A stretch of 64,000 bases of DNA, from contig JAAVEA010000007.1 in the NCBI GenBank assembly GCA_014801535.1, positions 32,162 to 96,161 on the forward strand, written 5' to 3'. The notes beneath the pieces are model-generated. The model was not told the DNA's origin. It saw nothing but the letters and a program-made list of their open reading frames with translations, and made no database searches. This DNA is from Bacteroides sp. (GTDB taxonomy: Bacteria; Bacteroidota; Bacteroidia; Bacteroidales; Muribaculaceae). Shown here one piece after another: positions 38,701 to 47,900 of the stretch (position 1 is its first letter; each line of letters starts with the position of its first letter). The position numbers and the translations under genes were made by a program.

Positions 38701-40712
38701 CAAAAGAACTGCATGCTAAAATCGATAACCTTAAAATTCAGGACTTCCTGAATATGGCTATAGACGCTCCCCCGGTTACAGGGGCACTGAATACAGACCT
38801 TCGTGTGAAATATGACAACCGTAAGTTCACAGGAAACGGCACTATTGATCTCACCAATCTATATTATGCAAAAACCCGCATAGGTGATTTCAATCTTGAT
38901 CTCGCCGCGCTCTATGCCTTGTCGGGAAACACGGATGTTACAGCAGCTCTTAAAATTGACGGTCAACGCGCTATGGAAGCATACGCGTCGCTGCGTCCTG
39001 ACTCAATCGGAGCAATGACACCGGATAGCCTCGGGGTGCGTCTGACACGCTTCCCGATAAGCGTTGCCAATCCATTCCTTGATAACATGGCCGTACTTGG
39101 CGGTCATCTGAATGGGCACATGCGCATGGATGGCTCTTTCACCAAACCCCAGCTCAACGGATTCATTGCATTCGACTCCGTAACAGCCAAAATTCCTATG
39201 GCCGGAAGCACCCTGAGGTTTGATAATGATTCCGTAAAAGTTAGAACCAACATTGTCAGCTTTGATAAATTTGCAGTATACGGTCAGAACTCAAATCCTC
39301 TGACACTTGATGGAACGGTAGATGCAAGATCGTTCTCTCAAATAGGGTTTGATCTCTCTCTCGATGGAAAGAACTTCCAGCCCATTGGCAACGACAGCAG
39401 AGCAAAGAGCGACATATATGGAAAGCTTTTCCTCGATTTAGGGGCTACCGTAAAAGGGAATATGAGCAGGATGGATATCAATGCCAATCTTGACGTGTTA
39501 GGCACTTCCGACGTAACATATGTCGTCACTTCTTCTGCAACTCAATTCACAAGCACCACTGATAATGATGTGGTGAAATTTGTTAATTTCAACGACACCA
39601 CACAGGTTGCCGAAGCCGATTCAATCTCTTCAATGATGAATATGCGCATCAATGCCAAAGTTGTGGTGTCTCCGGGCACACAGGTAACGGTGCTGCTGCC
39701 CGCTCTTCTCACCGGAGGTTCCAACGCCACAGACCGGGTGGAGCTGCAACCAACCGCCGATCTGACATATTTCCAGAATTACATGGGAGATATGCGACTT
39801 AACGGTAATATTATTCTCGGACAAGGTTTCGCTAAATACAGCATTCCTGTGGTGGGTCAGAAGAATTTTGTGTTTAATCCCGCCAGTCGCATCACATGGT
39901 CGGGCGATGTCATGAATCCGTCGTTCAATATTTCCGCTACGGATGAAATGAAGGCCAATGTAACATCCGGATCAAATTCACGTTTGGTAAATTTCCTTGT
40001 GACACTACAGGCTACCGGTAATCTGAATAACCCCAAAGTAGCATTCGACCTCTCCACCAACGATGACATATCAATTCAGAATGAACTGCAAAGCATGAGT
40101 CCCGATCAGCGACAGACTCAAGCAATGAATCTGCTGCTCTACGGCCAATATATCAGCGGCGACACAAAGGGAAATGCCAACTTGGGAGGAAACATGCTTT
40201 ACAGCTTCCTTGAATCGCAACTGAATTCATGGGCTGCGAAAAACATCCGGGGTGTTGATCTTTCATTCGGAATAGATCAGTATGACAAGATGGAAAACGG
40301 AGCGAGTTCAACAGAGACAAGCTACAGCTATCAGGTTTCAAAATCACTTTTCAACAATCGATTCAAGATTCAGGTCGGAGGTAATTATTCAACTGATGCT
40401 TCAGCCGATGAGAATCTCGAGCAGAACCTTATCAGCGATATTTCGCTCGAATACATCCTGCGTCAGACCCAGACCACAAACATGGCTGTGAGACTCTTCA
40501 GACATACGGGTTATGAGAGCATCCTTGAAGGTGAGATTACTGAGACGGGAGCCGGCTTTGTAATGAAACGCAAACTTGATAATCTCAAACGTCTTTTCCG
40601 CTTCCTTCTCCCAAGAAAGAAAAGAAAGAAACTCAATGATGCCGAAAAGGATACTACAAAAGTTGATTCTACAGCAATAAAACCAAAGAATGAAGATGAC
40701 AGCACAAAATAA
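35706..40712 (+). CDS. tamB: TamB-like translocation and assembly module protein
   Basis: 1668 residues. The N-terminus to about residue 75 is very hydrophilic (Asn/Glu/Lys-rich) and cytoplasmic. A single anchor follows (VVLRVILCIIIFILLIPVLLYV). After that come about 1400 residues of repeating beta structure with AsmA/DUF748-like segments, which form the lipid-guiding groove of TamB/YhdP bridges. The C-terminal TamB domain contains LLTGGSNATDRVELQPTAD, GFAKYSIPVVGQKNFVFNPA and SFGIDQYDKMENG. Function is inferred to be lipid or protein transport between membranes, with the lipoprotein encoded directly downstream. Confidence 0.93.
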   Translation: MIKDSDNNLDSTGETNNSNETGLHLSDESINSKKESGDPDSEENLSEKNEAGENDKEKPKKKHFIRPKWLRVVLRVILCIIIFILLIPVLLYVPPVQTFLKNVACDIVYDSTGMKISIDSFRLRWPLDVELDNVLVIDANKDTMVNARQVIADVKLQPLLDLDVKLNRLKLVDGDYRMISPDSSMILRVHAGLLDVDSKSSANIRTSEILLNKAYLKDGDLKLYMNVWKQKPTPPDSTASTPFIIKANDLHLENFTFGMSMLPTIDTLRLAVNDLRLKGGVIDLGENSVKWNLASVNGGEATYLTPTPEWVAQHPAPPPLPSTGPPMRIMGDSISLSDFKALYATKGAKPAAGFDPSYIQVSDVVIGMKDFYNESSTVRLPITRLEAQERSGLRILDGSGTVGVDSIGLTLDNLAVKTLYSSLRASADVPFAMMEMKPDAQTSVTAQASIGLPDVDAFMPALKAYTSKIPARNPLEFDLKAEGSLSDVEISRFDASLREVLEIKAKGYAKNPMDIKKLKAFLDFDGSLSNPALIGKFVGTGGIKIPTFTIKGTASADRDTYGADFKLLSSAGDVAADGRVSLNAERYNVDATLSRVNVAQFAPDLGIGKVSGHIKADGAGFNPVNGKATTNANLLISAIEYNKRLFNDIRADIALRPDGNFDITASSPNAGLDFDITGSGSVHPDNYTFDISADIRDLDLRQIGLTDSVNNGYGTIYLTGTASPEKWLYDARLDLSDFKWNIPGQTIAIPGEAYAEIVATHDNTEIHIDSDLTYLDFESAEGLKNIIDRFTNVSDIVMKQVEQRNLAVDSISNLLPPFNLTMRASGKGLLNQFLSTYEMSLDTLHAQITHDSLLKGDIGATRFKSESISLDTLTLSLNQRRNLLDYKIHLGNRPGTLDEFAKVNLNGYLGQNRLAASLSQQNIKGETGYRIGLTAAMMDSTVSIHFTPLKSTIAYMPWTFNNDNFIDCNIFNRRIDANLIASSAESSIMLRTEPLPDGAKELHAKIDNLKIQDFLNMAIDAPPVTGALNTDLRVKYDNRKFTGNGTIDLTNLYYAKTRIGDFNLDLAALYALSGNTDVTAALKIDGQRAMEAYASLRPDSIGAMTPDSLGVRLTRFPISVANPFLDNMAVLGGHLNGHMRMDGSFTKPQLNGFIAFDSVTAKIPMAGSTLRFDNDSVKVRTNIVSFDKFAVYGQNSNPLTLDGTVDARSFSQIGFDLSLDGKNFQPIGNDSRAKSDIYGKLFLDLGATVKGNMSRMDINANLDVLGTSDVTYVVTSSATQFTSTTDNDVVKFVNFNDTTQVAEADSISSMMNMRINAKVVVSPGTQVTVLLPALLTGGSNATDRVELQPTADLTYFQNYMGDMRLNGNIILGQGFAKYSIPVVGQKNFVFNPASRITWSGDVMNPSFNISATDEMKANVTSGSNSRLVNFLVTLQATGNLNNPKVAFDLSTNDDISIQNELQSMSPDQRQTQAMNLLLYGQYISGDTKGNANLGGNMLYSFLESQLNSWAAKNIRGVDLSFGIDQYDKMENGASSTETSYSYQVSKSLFNNRFKIQVGGNYSTDASADENLEQNLISDISLEYILRQTQTTNMAVRLFRHTGYESILEGEITETGAGFVMKRKLDNLKRLFRFLLPRKKRKKLNDAEKDTTKVDSTAIKPKNEDDSTK

Positions 40713-40713
40713 T

Positions 40714-43050
40714 ATGAAATATTTATCAGGAAAGTCAAGCGTGCTCCGTTCTCTATTTCTTATTGCATTAACGGTGGCTTTGCTTATGATGGCGGGAGGG
40801 TGTTCCACAACAGCGAATATCTCTGTAGACGATCCTCTTTACAATGGTCTGAAACTTGACCTCCACCCGACCGATAATGAGAAACTACCGGCCGAGATGG
40901 TGACAGACATAACTTCCGCTGTCAATGTCAAACCCAACAACCCTTGGCCTCTGCTCACTCCATATAAAAGGAATCCGTTCCCTCTCGGACTTTGGGTCTA
41001 CAACAACTGGAACGACTCAACAAAAGGACTCAAAGGATGGCTCTACCGCAAGTTTGTGGAGCAACCGGTTCTTATAAGCGATGCGCGTCCCGAGATGCGT
41101 GTGAAGATGATTGAGTCGATTCTTGACAACAACGGTTACTTCGGCTCATCTGCTACATATTCGCTGAAACCGGCAAAAAATCCAAAGAAAGCCTCGATTG
41201 TTTACGATGTGAATGTGTCTAAACCATATCTTCTCGATAGTATTCAACTTTTCAAAGGGAACGACCATCTGTCGAAATATATCGACACTCTGGCCCGACG
41301 TTCCCGCTACCTGGTGAAAGGCGAGCGTTTCTGTGTCGATTCTCTTTCAGCAGAAAGAGTAAGGATAGCAAATGCTCTCCGTAACAGGGGATATTACTTT
41401 TTCAAACCTGAATACATAGAGTTTGAAGCCGACAGCATTATGAACCCGGGACAGATAGCCCTACGTCTAACTCTGGCTCAAAATATGCCTAATCTGGCTA
41501 AATATAGATATAAGTTAGGAAATATCCACACCTATGTTCTACGTCAGAGCAACCGCCGTCCCGGCACTCCAGACACCCTTAACACAAATAAAGGGGAACT
41601 TATTGTATATCGGCCTGCCCGTTTGCGTGAGAATATGATACCTTCCTGCATCACATTCAGGAAAGGGAGATACTTCTCTGTGCGCAATATGGACCGTACC
41701 CAGCAACGTCTCGCCCGCCTCGGCATATTCAATAATATCCAGATTCAGGCTGTGCCAACCGACACGTCTGCTTCAAATCCGACACTTGATGTATTCATCA
41801 CCTGCCAATTCGACAGAAAGATGGAGGTTTCGATGGAAGCCAATGTGACTTCTAAATCCAACTCTTACCTGGGGCCGGGGCTTGTATTCGGTGTGACCAA
41901 CAATAATCTCTTCGGAGGAGCGGAGAAATTAACCGTGCAGCTAAACGCCAACTATGAATGGCAGACCGGAAGTCACACCAAGGGAAGCGTGTTCAACAGC
42001 TATGAATTCGGTCTGAACGGAACCCTTTCTTTTCCGAGACTTCTCGCCCCAAAATTCATCAGACGAACCAACCGTGAGCTTAACTGGACAAATATTTCTC
42101 TCGGCGCCGACCTTATGAACCGTCCGCACTATTTCAAATTGGCTGAATTCAATGCCGGCATAAGCTATGAATGGCATCCTTCGAGAAATGTGCTCAATCA
42201 GCTCACGCTCTTCAATCTTACTTATAATAAACTACTGCACACCACAGTGGAATTTGACTCAATAATGAATGCCAATCCGGCTGTGGCCCTTAGTTTCCAG
42301 AGTCAGTATATCCCCAAATTAAGTTATACATATACGCTCAATAAATATCTCGAACGTGCCAATATCAATGGAATCAATTTCACATTTACGGTCACCGAAG
42401 CCGGAAATGTGTTCGATGGTATTTATAAATTGTGTGGTGTAAAAGGGGAAAAGAAACTTTTCGGCACACCGTTCTCTCAATTTGTAAAGGCTCAGGCACA
42501 GCTTGTCTATAATCGTCGTCTGATCAGAGGCTCTGACCAATGGTTGGTTTCAAGAATATTTATCGGAGCCGCTCATGCTTATGGAAATTCGAGAGAGGTG
42601 CCCTATTCAGAACAGTTCTATATCGGTGGCGCCAACTCCATACGTGCCTTCACGGTCCGCTCTCTTGGACCAGGTTCTTATCGTGCGCCACAGTCTATGC
42701 AAAACGGTTATTTCGACCAGACAGGTACATTCAAACTTGAATTAAACTCCGAATACCGTTTTCCAATAATCAGTGTCCTTCACGGGGCTGTGTTCGTGGA
42801 TGCCGGCAATATATGGCTCCTTAAAAATGATCCGCAGCGTCCCGGAGGTCTGCTGCAGGGGAAGACCTTCCTAAAAGATATTGCGCTTGGCACAGGAGCC
42901 GGATTGCGTGTCGATATAGGGATGCTGGTGATACGCGGAGACCTTGGGTATGGTCTTCACGCCCCATATTACAATGGCACAAACCACTATTTCAATATAA
43001 AATTCAAGAAGGCTTTCGCATTCCATCTGGCAATCGGATATCCTTTCTAA
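40714..43050 (+). CDS. tamL: TamL, Omp85-family outer-membrane lipoprotein
   Basis: About 778 residues. Signal and lipobox (LLMMAGGC) give a lipid-anchored protein. POTRA-like repeats fill residues 80-370 (KPYLLDSIQLFKGNDHLSK; RLARLGIFNNIQIQAVP) and the barrel follows, with the Omp85 motif QFYIGGANSIRAFTVRSLGPG and a terminal FHLAIGYPF. I prefer ATG 40714, one base after the tamB stop. An earlier ATG at 40690 would overlap tamB by 23 bases. TamB-TamL is the Bacteroidetes version of the TamA/TamB module. Confidence 0.9.
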   Translation: MKYLSGKSSVLRSLFLIALTVALLMMAGGCSTTANISVDDPLYNGLKLDLHPTDNEKLPAEMVTDITSAVNVKPNNPWPLLTPYKRNPFPLGLWVYNNWNDSTKGLKGWLYRKFVEQPVLISDARPEMRVKMIESILDNNGYFGSSATYSLKPAKNPKKASIVYDVNVSKPYLLDSIQLFKGNDHLSKYIDTLARRSRYLVKGERFCVDSLSAERVRIANALRNRGYYFFKPEYIEFEADSIMNPGQIALRLTLAQNMPNLAKYRYKLGNIHTYVLRQSNRRPGTPDTLNTNKGELIVYRPARLRENMIPSCITFRKGRYFSVRNMDRTQQRLARLGIFNNIQIQAVPTDTSASNPTLDVFITCQFDRKMEVSMEANVTSKSNSYLGPGLVFGVTNNNLFGGAEKLTVQLNANYEWQTGSHTKGSVFNSYEFGLNGTLSFPRLLAPKFIRRTNRELNWTNISLGADLMNRPHYFKLAEFNAGISYEWHPSRNVLNQLTLFNLTYNKLLHTTVEFDSIMNANPAVALSFQSQYIPKLSYTYTLNKYLERANINGINFTFTVTEAGNVFDGIYKLCGVKGEKKLFGTPFSQFVKAQAQLVYNRRLIRGSDQWLVSRIFIGAAHAYGNSREVPYSEQFYIGGANSIRAFTVRSLGPGSYRAPQSMQNGYFDQTGTFKLELNSEYRFPIISVLHGAVFVDAGNIWLLKNDPQRPGGLLQGKTFLKDIALGTGAGLRVDIGMLVIRGDLGYGLHAPYYNGTNHYFNIKFKKAFAFHLAIGYPF

Positions 43051-43075
43051 ACAAAATAGATGGTGAAGAGCGTTA

Positions 43076-43094
43076 AACATTCAAATTGAATGTT
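43076..43094. repeat. 19-bp palindrome between tamL and lipoprotein gene
   Basis: AACATTCAAATTGAATGTT is a perfect dyad (9-bp arms around one base) in the 75-base gap. It lacks a T-run and is AT-rich, so an operator is as likely as a weak terminator. Confidence 0.45.
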
Positions 43095-43125
43095 GTCTAA
43101 AGAATAACTTTAATTAAGAAAAGAT

Positions 43126-43620
43126 ATGAAAAAAATATTGTTTTTAATTCCCGCAATGATGCTCCTCGGATGTTCAAAAAAAAATACGACAGTTGCTGAC
43201 CAGACCCCTCCTCAACCCGAGGTTGTCAAGATGGTTGAACCCATCGGTTCACGTCCGTTAGGCACTATCCTAAAAGCAACTGCCTTCAAGATGACAGGTG
43301 ATTATTCAAATAATGTGGCTATAACTCTCAATGAGGATGGCACATTAGCTTATTATCCCGCTCCGTCTGACATAACAGAGAATTCCCGTCCGGTCGAGCT
43401 TGAAGACGGATGGTGGCTGAATCGTCAGGGTCTGAGCCCGAACTCTGTTTTTACACGCTATACTTTCGAAGAATATGAGAATCTTTCTTCTGTTCCCACA
43501 CAAGAGGAATTGAAAGCGGCAATTATTCCGGGCGCAAGGGTGTCCGACTGGAAAAGACTTTCATACCCCGCCGGCGAAGCCATGAAATATCTTCCCCAGA
43601 TAAAGGAGGAGTTGAAATAA
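43126..43620 (+). CDS. uncharacterised lipoprotein
   Basis: 164 residues. Signal peptide and lipobox MKKILFLIPAMMLLGC. The mature part opens with a Pro-rich spacer (TPPQPEVV). It then has a compact domain with TILKATAFKMTGDYSNNVAITLNEDG, LEDGWWLNRQGLSPNSVFTRYTFEEY and a helical C-terminus. I do not know the family. It is followed after 13 bases by the SGNH hydrolase, so the two are probably co-expressed. Confidence 0.8.
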   Translation: MKKILFLIPAMMLLGCSKKNTTVADQTPPQPEVVKMVEPIGSRPLGTILKATAFKMTGDYSNNVAITLNEDGTLAYYPAPSDITENSRPVELEDGWWLNRQGLSPNSVFTRYTFEEYENLSSVPTQEELKAAIIPGARVSDWKRLSYPAGEAMKYLPQIKEELK

Positions 43621-43633
43621 AATTTTGACATAA

Positions 43634-44317
43634 ATGAAAAGTAAAAAGGTATCAGGGAAATTCTATAGAATTGCATTCCTTCTCTTTTTATCTCTTCTCT
43701 CTCTCCAAACCTTCGCAGAGAAGCCGGTGGTGAAAAAGATAATGTTTTTCGGTGATTCCACCACTGGATGGCTTGCGGAGCGCCTTCAAGCGTATGGAGA
43801 AAAGAACGGATTTGAAGTAGCAACAGTGGTCTGGGATGGAGCTACAATGCGGAAATATGCCAATAACGCAGCAAAATTGAAGCAATACATCACTGCATCA
43901 CATCCGGATGTTGTGTTTGTATCGTTGGGAATGAATGAAATGGGAACCGCTAAACCGGAAACTCAGCTTGCCGGCCATATGCAGAAGATTAAAAACACAA
44001 TCGGAAATATCCCTATCATATGGCTTGGACCGGTTTCATGGCCTGCGCATCCCAAATGGGGACCGGCACTCGACAAGTGGCTACCTTCAACACTTGGAGA
44101 GAGTCATTATTTCTCCGGACTTGGTTTGCAGCTCCCGCGTCAGAGCAAGACTAATCCACATCCAACACGAGCAGGAGCCAATAAATGGGTGGATGAACTT
44201 ATAAAATGGATGAAGGAGGGGCATGCTGCTGTCAATCTTCCCGGTTACGCCGCTCCTACTAAAAGTTTCTCTCGTCCCAAAAGTTATATCTATAAAAAGA
44301 TGAGTGCTCCTCTCTGA
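43634..44317 (+). CDS. secreted SGNH/GDSL-type hydrolase
   Basis: 227 residues. Signal peptide (FYRIAFLLFLSLLSLQTFA) and block I as FFGDSTTGWL (Ser nucleophile). Block III Asn is in SLGMNEMG, and the C-terminal block V is NPHPTRAGANKWVDELI, where the His is present but the usual Asp three before is replaced (NPHP rather than DxxH). It is likely a periplasmic esterase or O-acetyl hydrolase. The relaxed catalytic dyad makes activity uncertain. Confidence 0.8.
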   Translation: MKSKKVSGKFYRIAFLLFLSLLSLQTFAEKPVVKKIMFFGDSTTGWLAERLQAYGEKNGFEVATVVWDGATMRKYANNAAKLKQYITASHPDVVFVSLGMNEMGTAKPETQLAGHMQKIKNTIGNIPIIWLGPVSWPAHPKWGPALDKWLPSTLGESHYFSGLGLQLPRQSKTNPHPTRAGANKWVDELIKWMKEGHAAVNLPGYAAPTKSFSRPKSYIYKKMSAPL

Positions 44318-44344
44318 TACATTTCAGGTTGAATAAATACGAAG

Positions 44345-44371
44345 CGAGTCCGATTGTATAAATCGGACTCG
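44345..44371. terminator. terminator after the tam/SGNH operon
   Basis: CGAGTCCGATT, loop GTATA, AATCGGACTCG: a perfect 11-bp stem with TTGATTTTA after it, 28 bases past the SGNH stop. Confidence 0.75.
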
Positions 44372-44449
44372 TTGATTTTAGAAATCAGTTTAAATTCTCT
44401 TGGCTGACTCTATATTTAACTTCTCAAATTTCAAGGGAAATGGTTCGGA

Positions 44450-44836
44450 TCAGTTTCCAGAGGAGAATGTGTGATCGTAAACAACTTTTCCGCTGGTGGA
44501 GTTTGTGACCAAATACTGGATTGAAGACTTGAATGCAATACCCGAAAGTTTAGCTTCGGCTTTCTGACATTTTGCAACGATTTCAGCATCACATTTCTCT
44601 GTGCTACCGTTCAAAACAATGGGAGAGTTGCCGAGTTCCGATTTAAAAGCGTTTTCAATTGTTTGCATCTCGGAAAACATATCAAGCGAATTGGAATGAC
44701 TTTCTCCAAAACCCGCAGTATAGATATTGGTCTGGTCGGGTTCATCATCTCCGCAAGATGTTAAAGTTACAGCAAATGCTATTGCCACTACCGTCAGCAT
44801 AGCTGACATCCATTTAAATGTTCTTTTCATTTTCAT
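44450..44836 (-). CDS. uncharacterised lipoprotein
   Basis: 128 residues. Signal peptide with lipobox (AFAVTLTSCGDDEPDQ, Cys near 28), followed by about 100 polar residues including a Cys pair (EKCDAEIVAKCQKA) and a short beta-rich tail (QYLVTNSTSGKVVYDHTF). No family recognised. The gene is preceded by a 22-bp palindrome identical in its 20-base core to one in front of the Fur-family gene. Confidence 0.75.
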   Translation of the reverse strand: MKMKRTFKWMSAMLTVVAIAFAVTLTSCGDDEPDQTNIYTAGFGESHSNSLDMFSEMQTIENAFKSELGNSPIVLNGSTEKCDAEIVAKCQKAEAKLSGIAFKSSIQYLVTNSTSGKVVYDHTFSSGN

Positions 44837-44858
44837 TTAAAATTTAATTATTAGTAAG

Positions 44859-44880
44859 TGAAGTTGTTTAAACAACTTCA
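44859..44880. promoter_or_regulatory. 22-bp perfect palindrome upstream of lipoprotein gene
   Basis: TGAAGTTGTTTAAACAACTT plus CA, a perfect dyad 22 bases before the lipoprotein ATG region. The core 20 bases equal those at 22200-22219. A good -7 box is not visible at the matching distance here, so a dispersed repeat is an alternative reading. Confidence 0.5.
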
Positions 44881-44939
44881 GTGTTTAAATTTGACTTAAG
44901 TATCATTCAGAAATAAATAATGTTATCGGCTCAATGTAG

Positions 44940-44960
44940 GGACGCACCCAAGGTGCGTCC
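44940..44960. repeat. REP-like GC-rich hairpin
   Basis: GGACGCACC-CAA-GGTGCGTCC, a perfect 9-bp stem-loop in an otherwise AT-rich gap, flanked by TGTAG and GCCCGTTCC. From memory, similar short palindromes are scattered through many gut Bacteroidetes genomes. This was not checked. Confidence 0.5.
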
Positions 44961-44984
44961 GCCCGTTCCAAATACATTAGCTAC

Positions 44985-47900
44985 TTATTTTGCAATCTTA
45001 TATACTCCATTTGAAGTTCTTACAATATATATTCCTTTTGGAAGCATATCCAGATTAGCCGATATTCTCCTTCCATTGATATCACAGATCTCCTTGATGC
45101 TGCCTACAGCCCCGTCTCCTATAAAATCATCTCCATGGGGCAGATTGATCCCGGTAGCTGTATCGCCCACAGTAAATTTCAATACAGGCCCGTCGTTATA
45201 TAGAGTGGATGCAATGATACTACATTCTTCTCCATCCTCTGATTGAGTATTCCTTACAACATCATTATCACGGAATGTAACCACACCGTCATTATCAACC
45301 GTAGCTACCTCCTGATTTGTCGAGTGCCAGAAGATATACGGCAATGTTGCGTTCCCCGGATATACTCTGGCATTCAGTGTCACCTGTGAACCATAATCAG
45401 GCATGATAGTCAGAGCCTGATCTGTCTCTATTCTTTCAGCAACAATCATCAACGAACTTTTGAAACGATACCAGCATTTATCAGTGTCGTCGTACAGATC
45501 TTTAATATCCTCATCACCATCGACAAGAAGCATACCTCCATAATCACTGAATGTTGTGTTGAAAGCCTCAGGTGGACGCTGAGCAGTAATGGCCACAATC
45601 TGCGGATTGCTACCATAGAACGCTTTATCTCCGACTGATTCAATATTATTACCCAAACATATCTTATCAAGCGGAACCTCCTCAAAGGCTCCTGATCCGA
45701 TTATGCTGACATATGGAGGAGCGACCAGCTCCGTCAAGGCTAAACATCCATTGAAAGCGTTATCACTTATGCTTTTTAATCCGATCCCGAGTGACAATTT
45801 CGCTAAATTTACACATCCCTTATAAGCCGACTCATTGATTGATGTCACATTGTTGCCTATAGAAAGCTGCTCAATTCCGCTTCCTGCAAAAGGAGAATTA
45901 GTATAGTCGCGTCCGATCTTAAGAGTTTTAAGGGAGCTCGCATTACTGAATGAATCATTCGAAATATTTACGCATGCAGGCGAATCAACCAACTCTAAAC
46001 TAATAATCTCATCGCATTCTGCGAAAGCCTTGGATCCGATATTCTCAACCGAAGAAGGAATAACAAGCGACCTCAGACCTGTGTGATAGAAAGCATCTTC
46101 ACTAATTGTTGTCACTCCTTCCGGTATCTCAACACTTTCCAATGCAACGCATTCTGAAAATAAATATCTCGGAATTAATGTGAGATTTTCGGGAAGATTG
46201 ATTTCCTTAAGGTTGACGCATCCTCTGAAAGCGCCCTCTCCTATCTTCTTTACGTTGGGATTCATCGCAACATATTCAATTGAAGTGCAATCTCTAAACG
46301 CCTCATCCGAGATGGCAGATAGAGAGGAGGGAAGTTCCACCGACTTAAGACCGGTACATCCCGAGAAAGCGTTTTCTCCTATCAGGTCTATCTGTGAGCG
46401 ATCAGAGAATGTCAGGGAGTTTAGGTTTGTGCATCCTTTAAAGGCGCCGGGAGCAATCATCGTAATATAATATCGGATTTTTTTATCATCAGTGAATCTA
46501 TCCGGAATGTTTGCCGAATGAAGTCCTGAATAATTTCCCTTTATCAGAACAGCACGGTTTACATCATCTCCGGGGAACTCTCTGTAATCAAATATACCGT
46601 CGGAAAAGAGAACCGATATATCCTCTCCAACCTTAAGATTTCTGAACGCACTCCAAGAGGACGAAAGACATTCAATAAATATGTTTTCAGGAATGGTCAG
46701 CAGGGTATTCAAGTAATTTGTTTCTGAGAAGTTGTCTCCTTCTAACGCTGGTAACAATGATTTTGAAATCACAAAATCTTTAAGATCATTACATCCTTGA
46801 AAGGTCGATAAACCTATTTCTGCAACAGCTCCTTTAAGAGTAACTTTATTCAATGAAGCGCAATCCTGAAAACATGACTGAGGTATATTAACCAAACCCT
46901 CGGGCAAAACAATCTCTCTTAAATTTCCACAATCTTGAAAAGCAGAATTTCCGATTGATGTCACACTTTCCGGGATATTTATGTTGTTGAGAGAACTGCA
47001 TCCTTTAAATACACCGGATCCCAAAGAGATAACAGATTCGGGTATATTTATGGTAGTTAATCCATCACATCCCGAAAAAGCATTAGGGTAAATTGATTGG
47101 ATCCCTTCAGGAAGTGTAACCTCCGAGAGCGACGTGCATCCGCTAAAAAGTCCATAATATATTCTTTCTATGCCGGAGGGGAGCTTCATTGATTCCAATG
47201 AAGAGCATCCTGAGAATGCCTCCGATTGGATAGAACTTATATTATTATGAAGCTTGATTTTTGTGATTCTCTTACAGTCTTTGAATGTATTGGAATTTAA
47301 TATTTTCACACCTTCCGGAATATCAAACTCTCCCGAAAGTTGCGAACATCCTTCAAAACAACCTGTTCCCAAACCTTTTAATGAAGAGGGCAGCTTAACA
47401 GATGTAACTTGATCACAGTAAGCAAACGCATAATCTCCAATTGAGGTCACAGATGAAGGCAGCTCGTATTCTCCACAAAATTTCAATGGCACATAATAGA
47501 GTTTGGTTTTGTCATTACTGTAAAGGCATCCATCTTCGTTAAATTGGGAGTTATAATCAGGATAAAAAATCATATACCCAAGACTATTCATTTGAAATCT
47601 GAATCTTTCAGGGCAAATACATCTCTTTATATTGCTGCACTCTGAAAAAGAATCCGACGATATTGAAGTAACTGATGATGGAATTATTAAATCTCCACTA
47701 ATTTGTGTGTCAAAAAATGCTTTCTCTCCTATGGAAACCAATGTTTCCGGCAAAATTAATTCCTCATTAAGTTTTGCCTTAAAAAAGGCATAGGAAGGAA
47801 TGTTCTTAACATATTTCCCTAAAATTAACGTTTCCACATTTGGAAACAAGCTGAAACTTTTTGCATCATCGACATACCAGTCTCTCCCCATATATAGATC

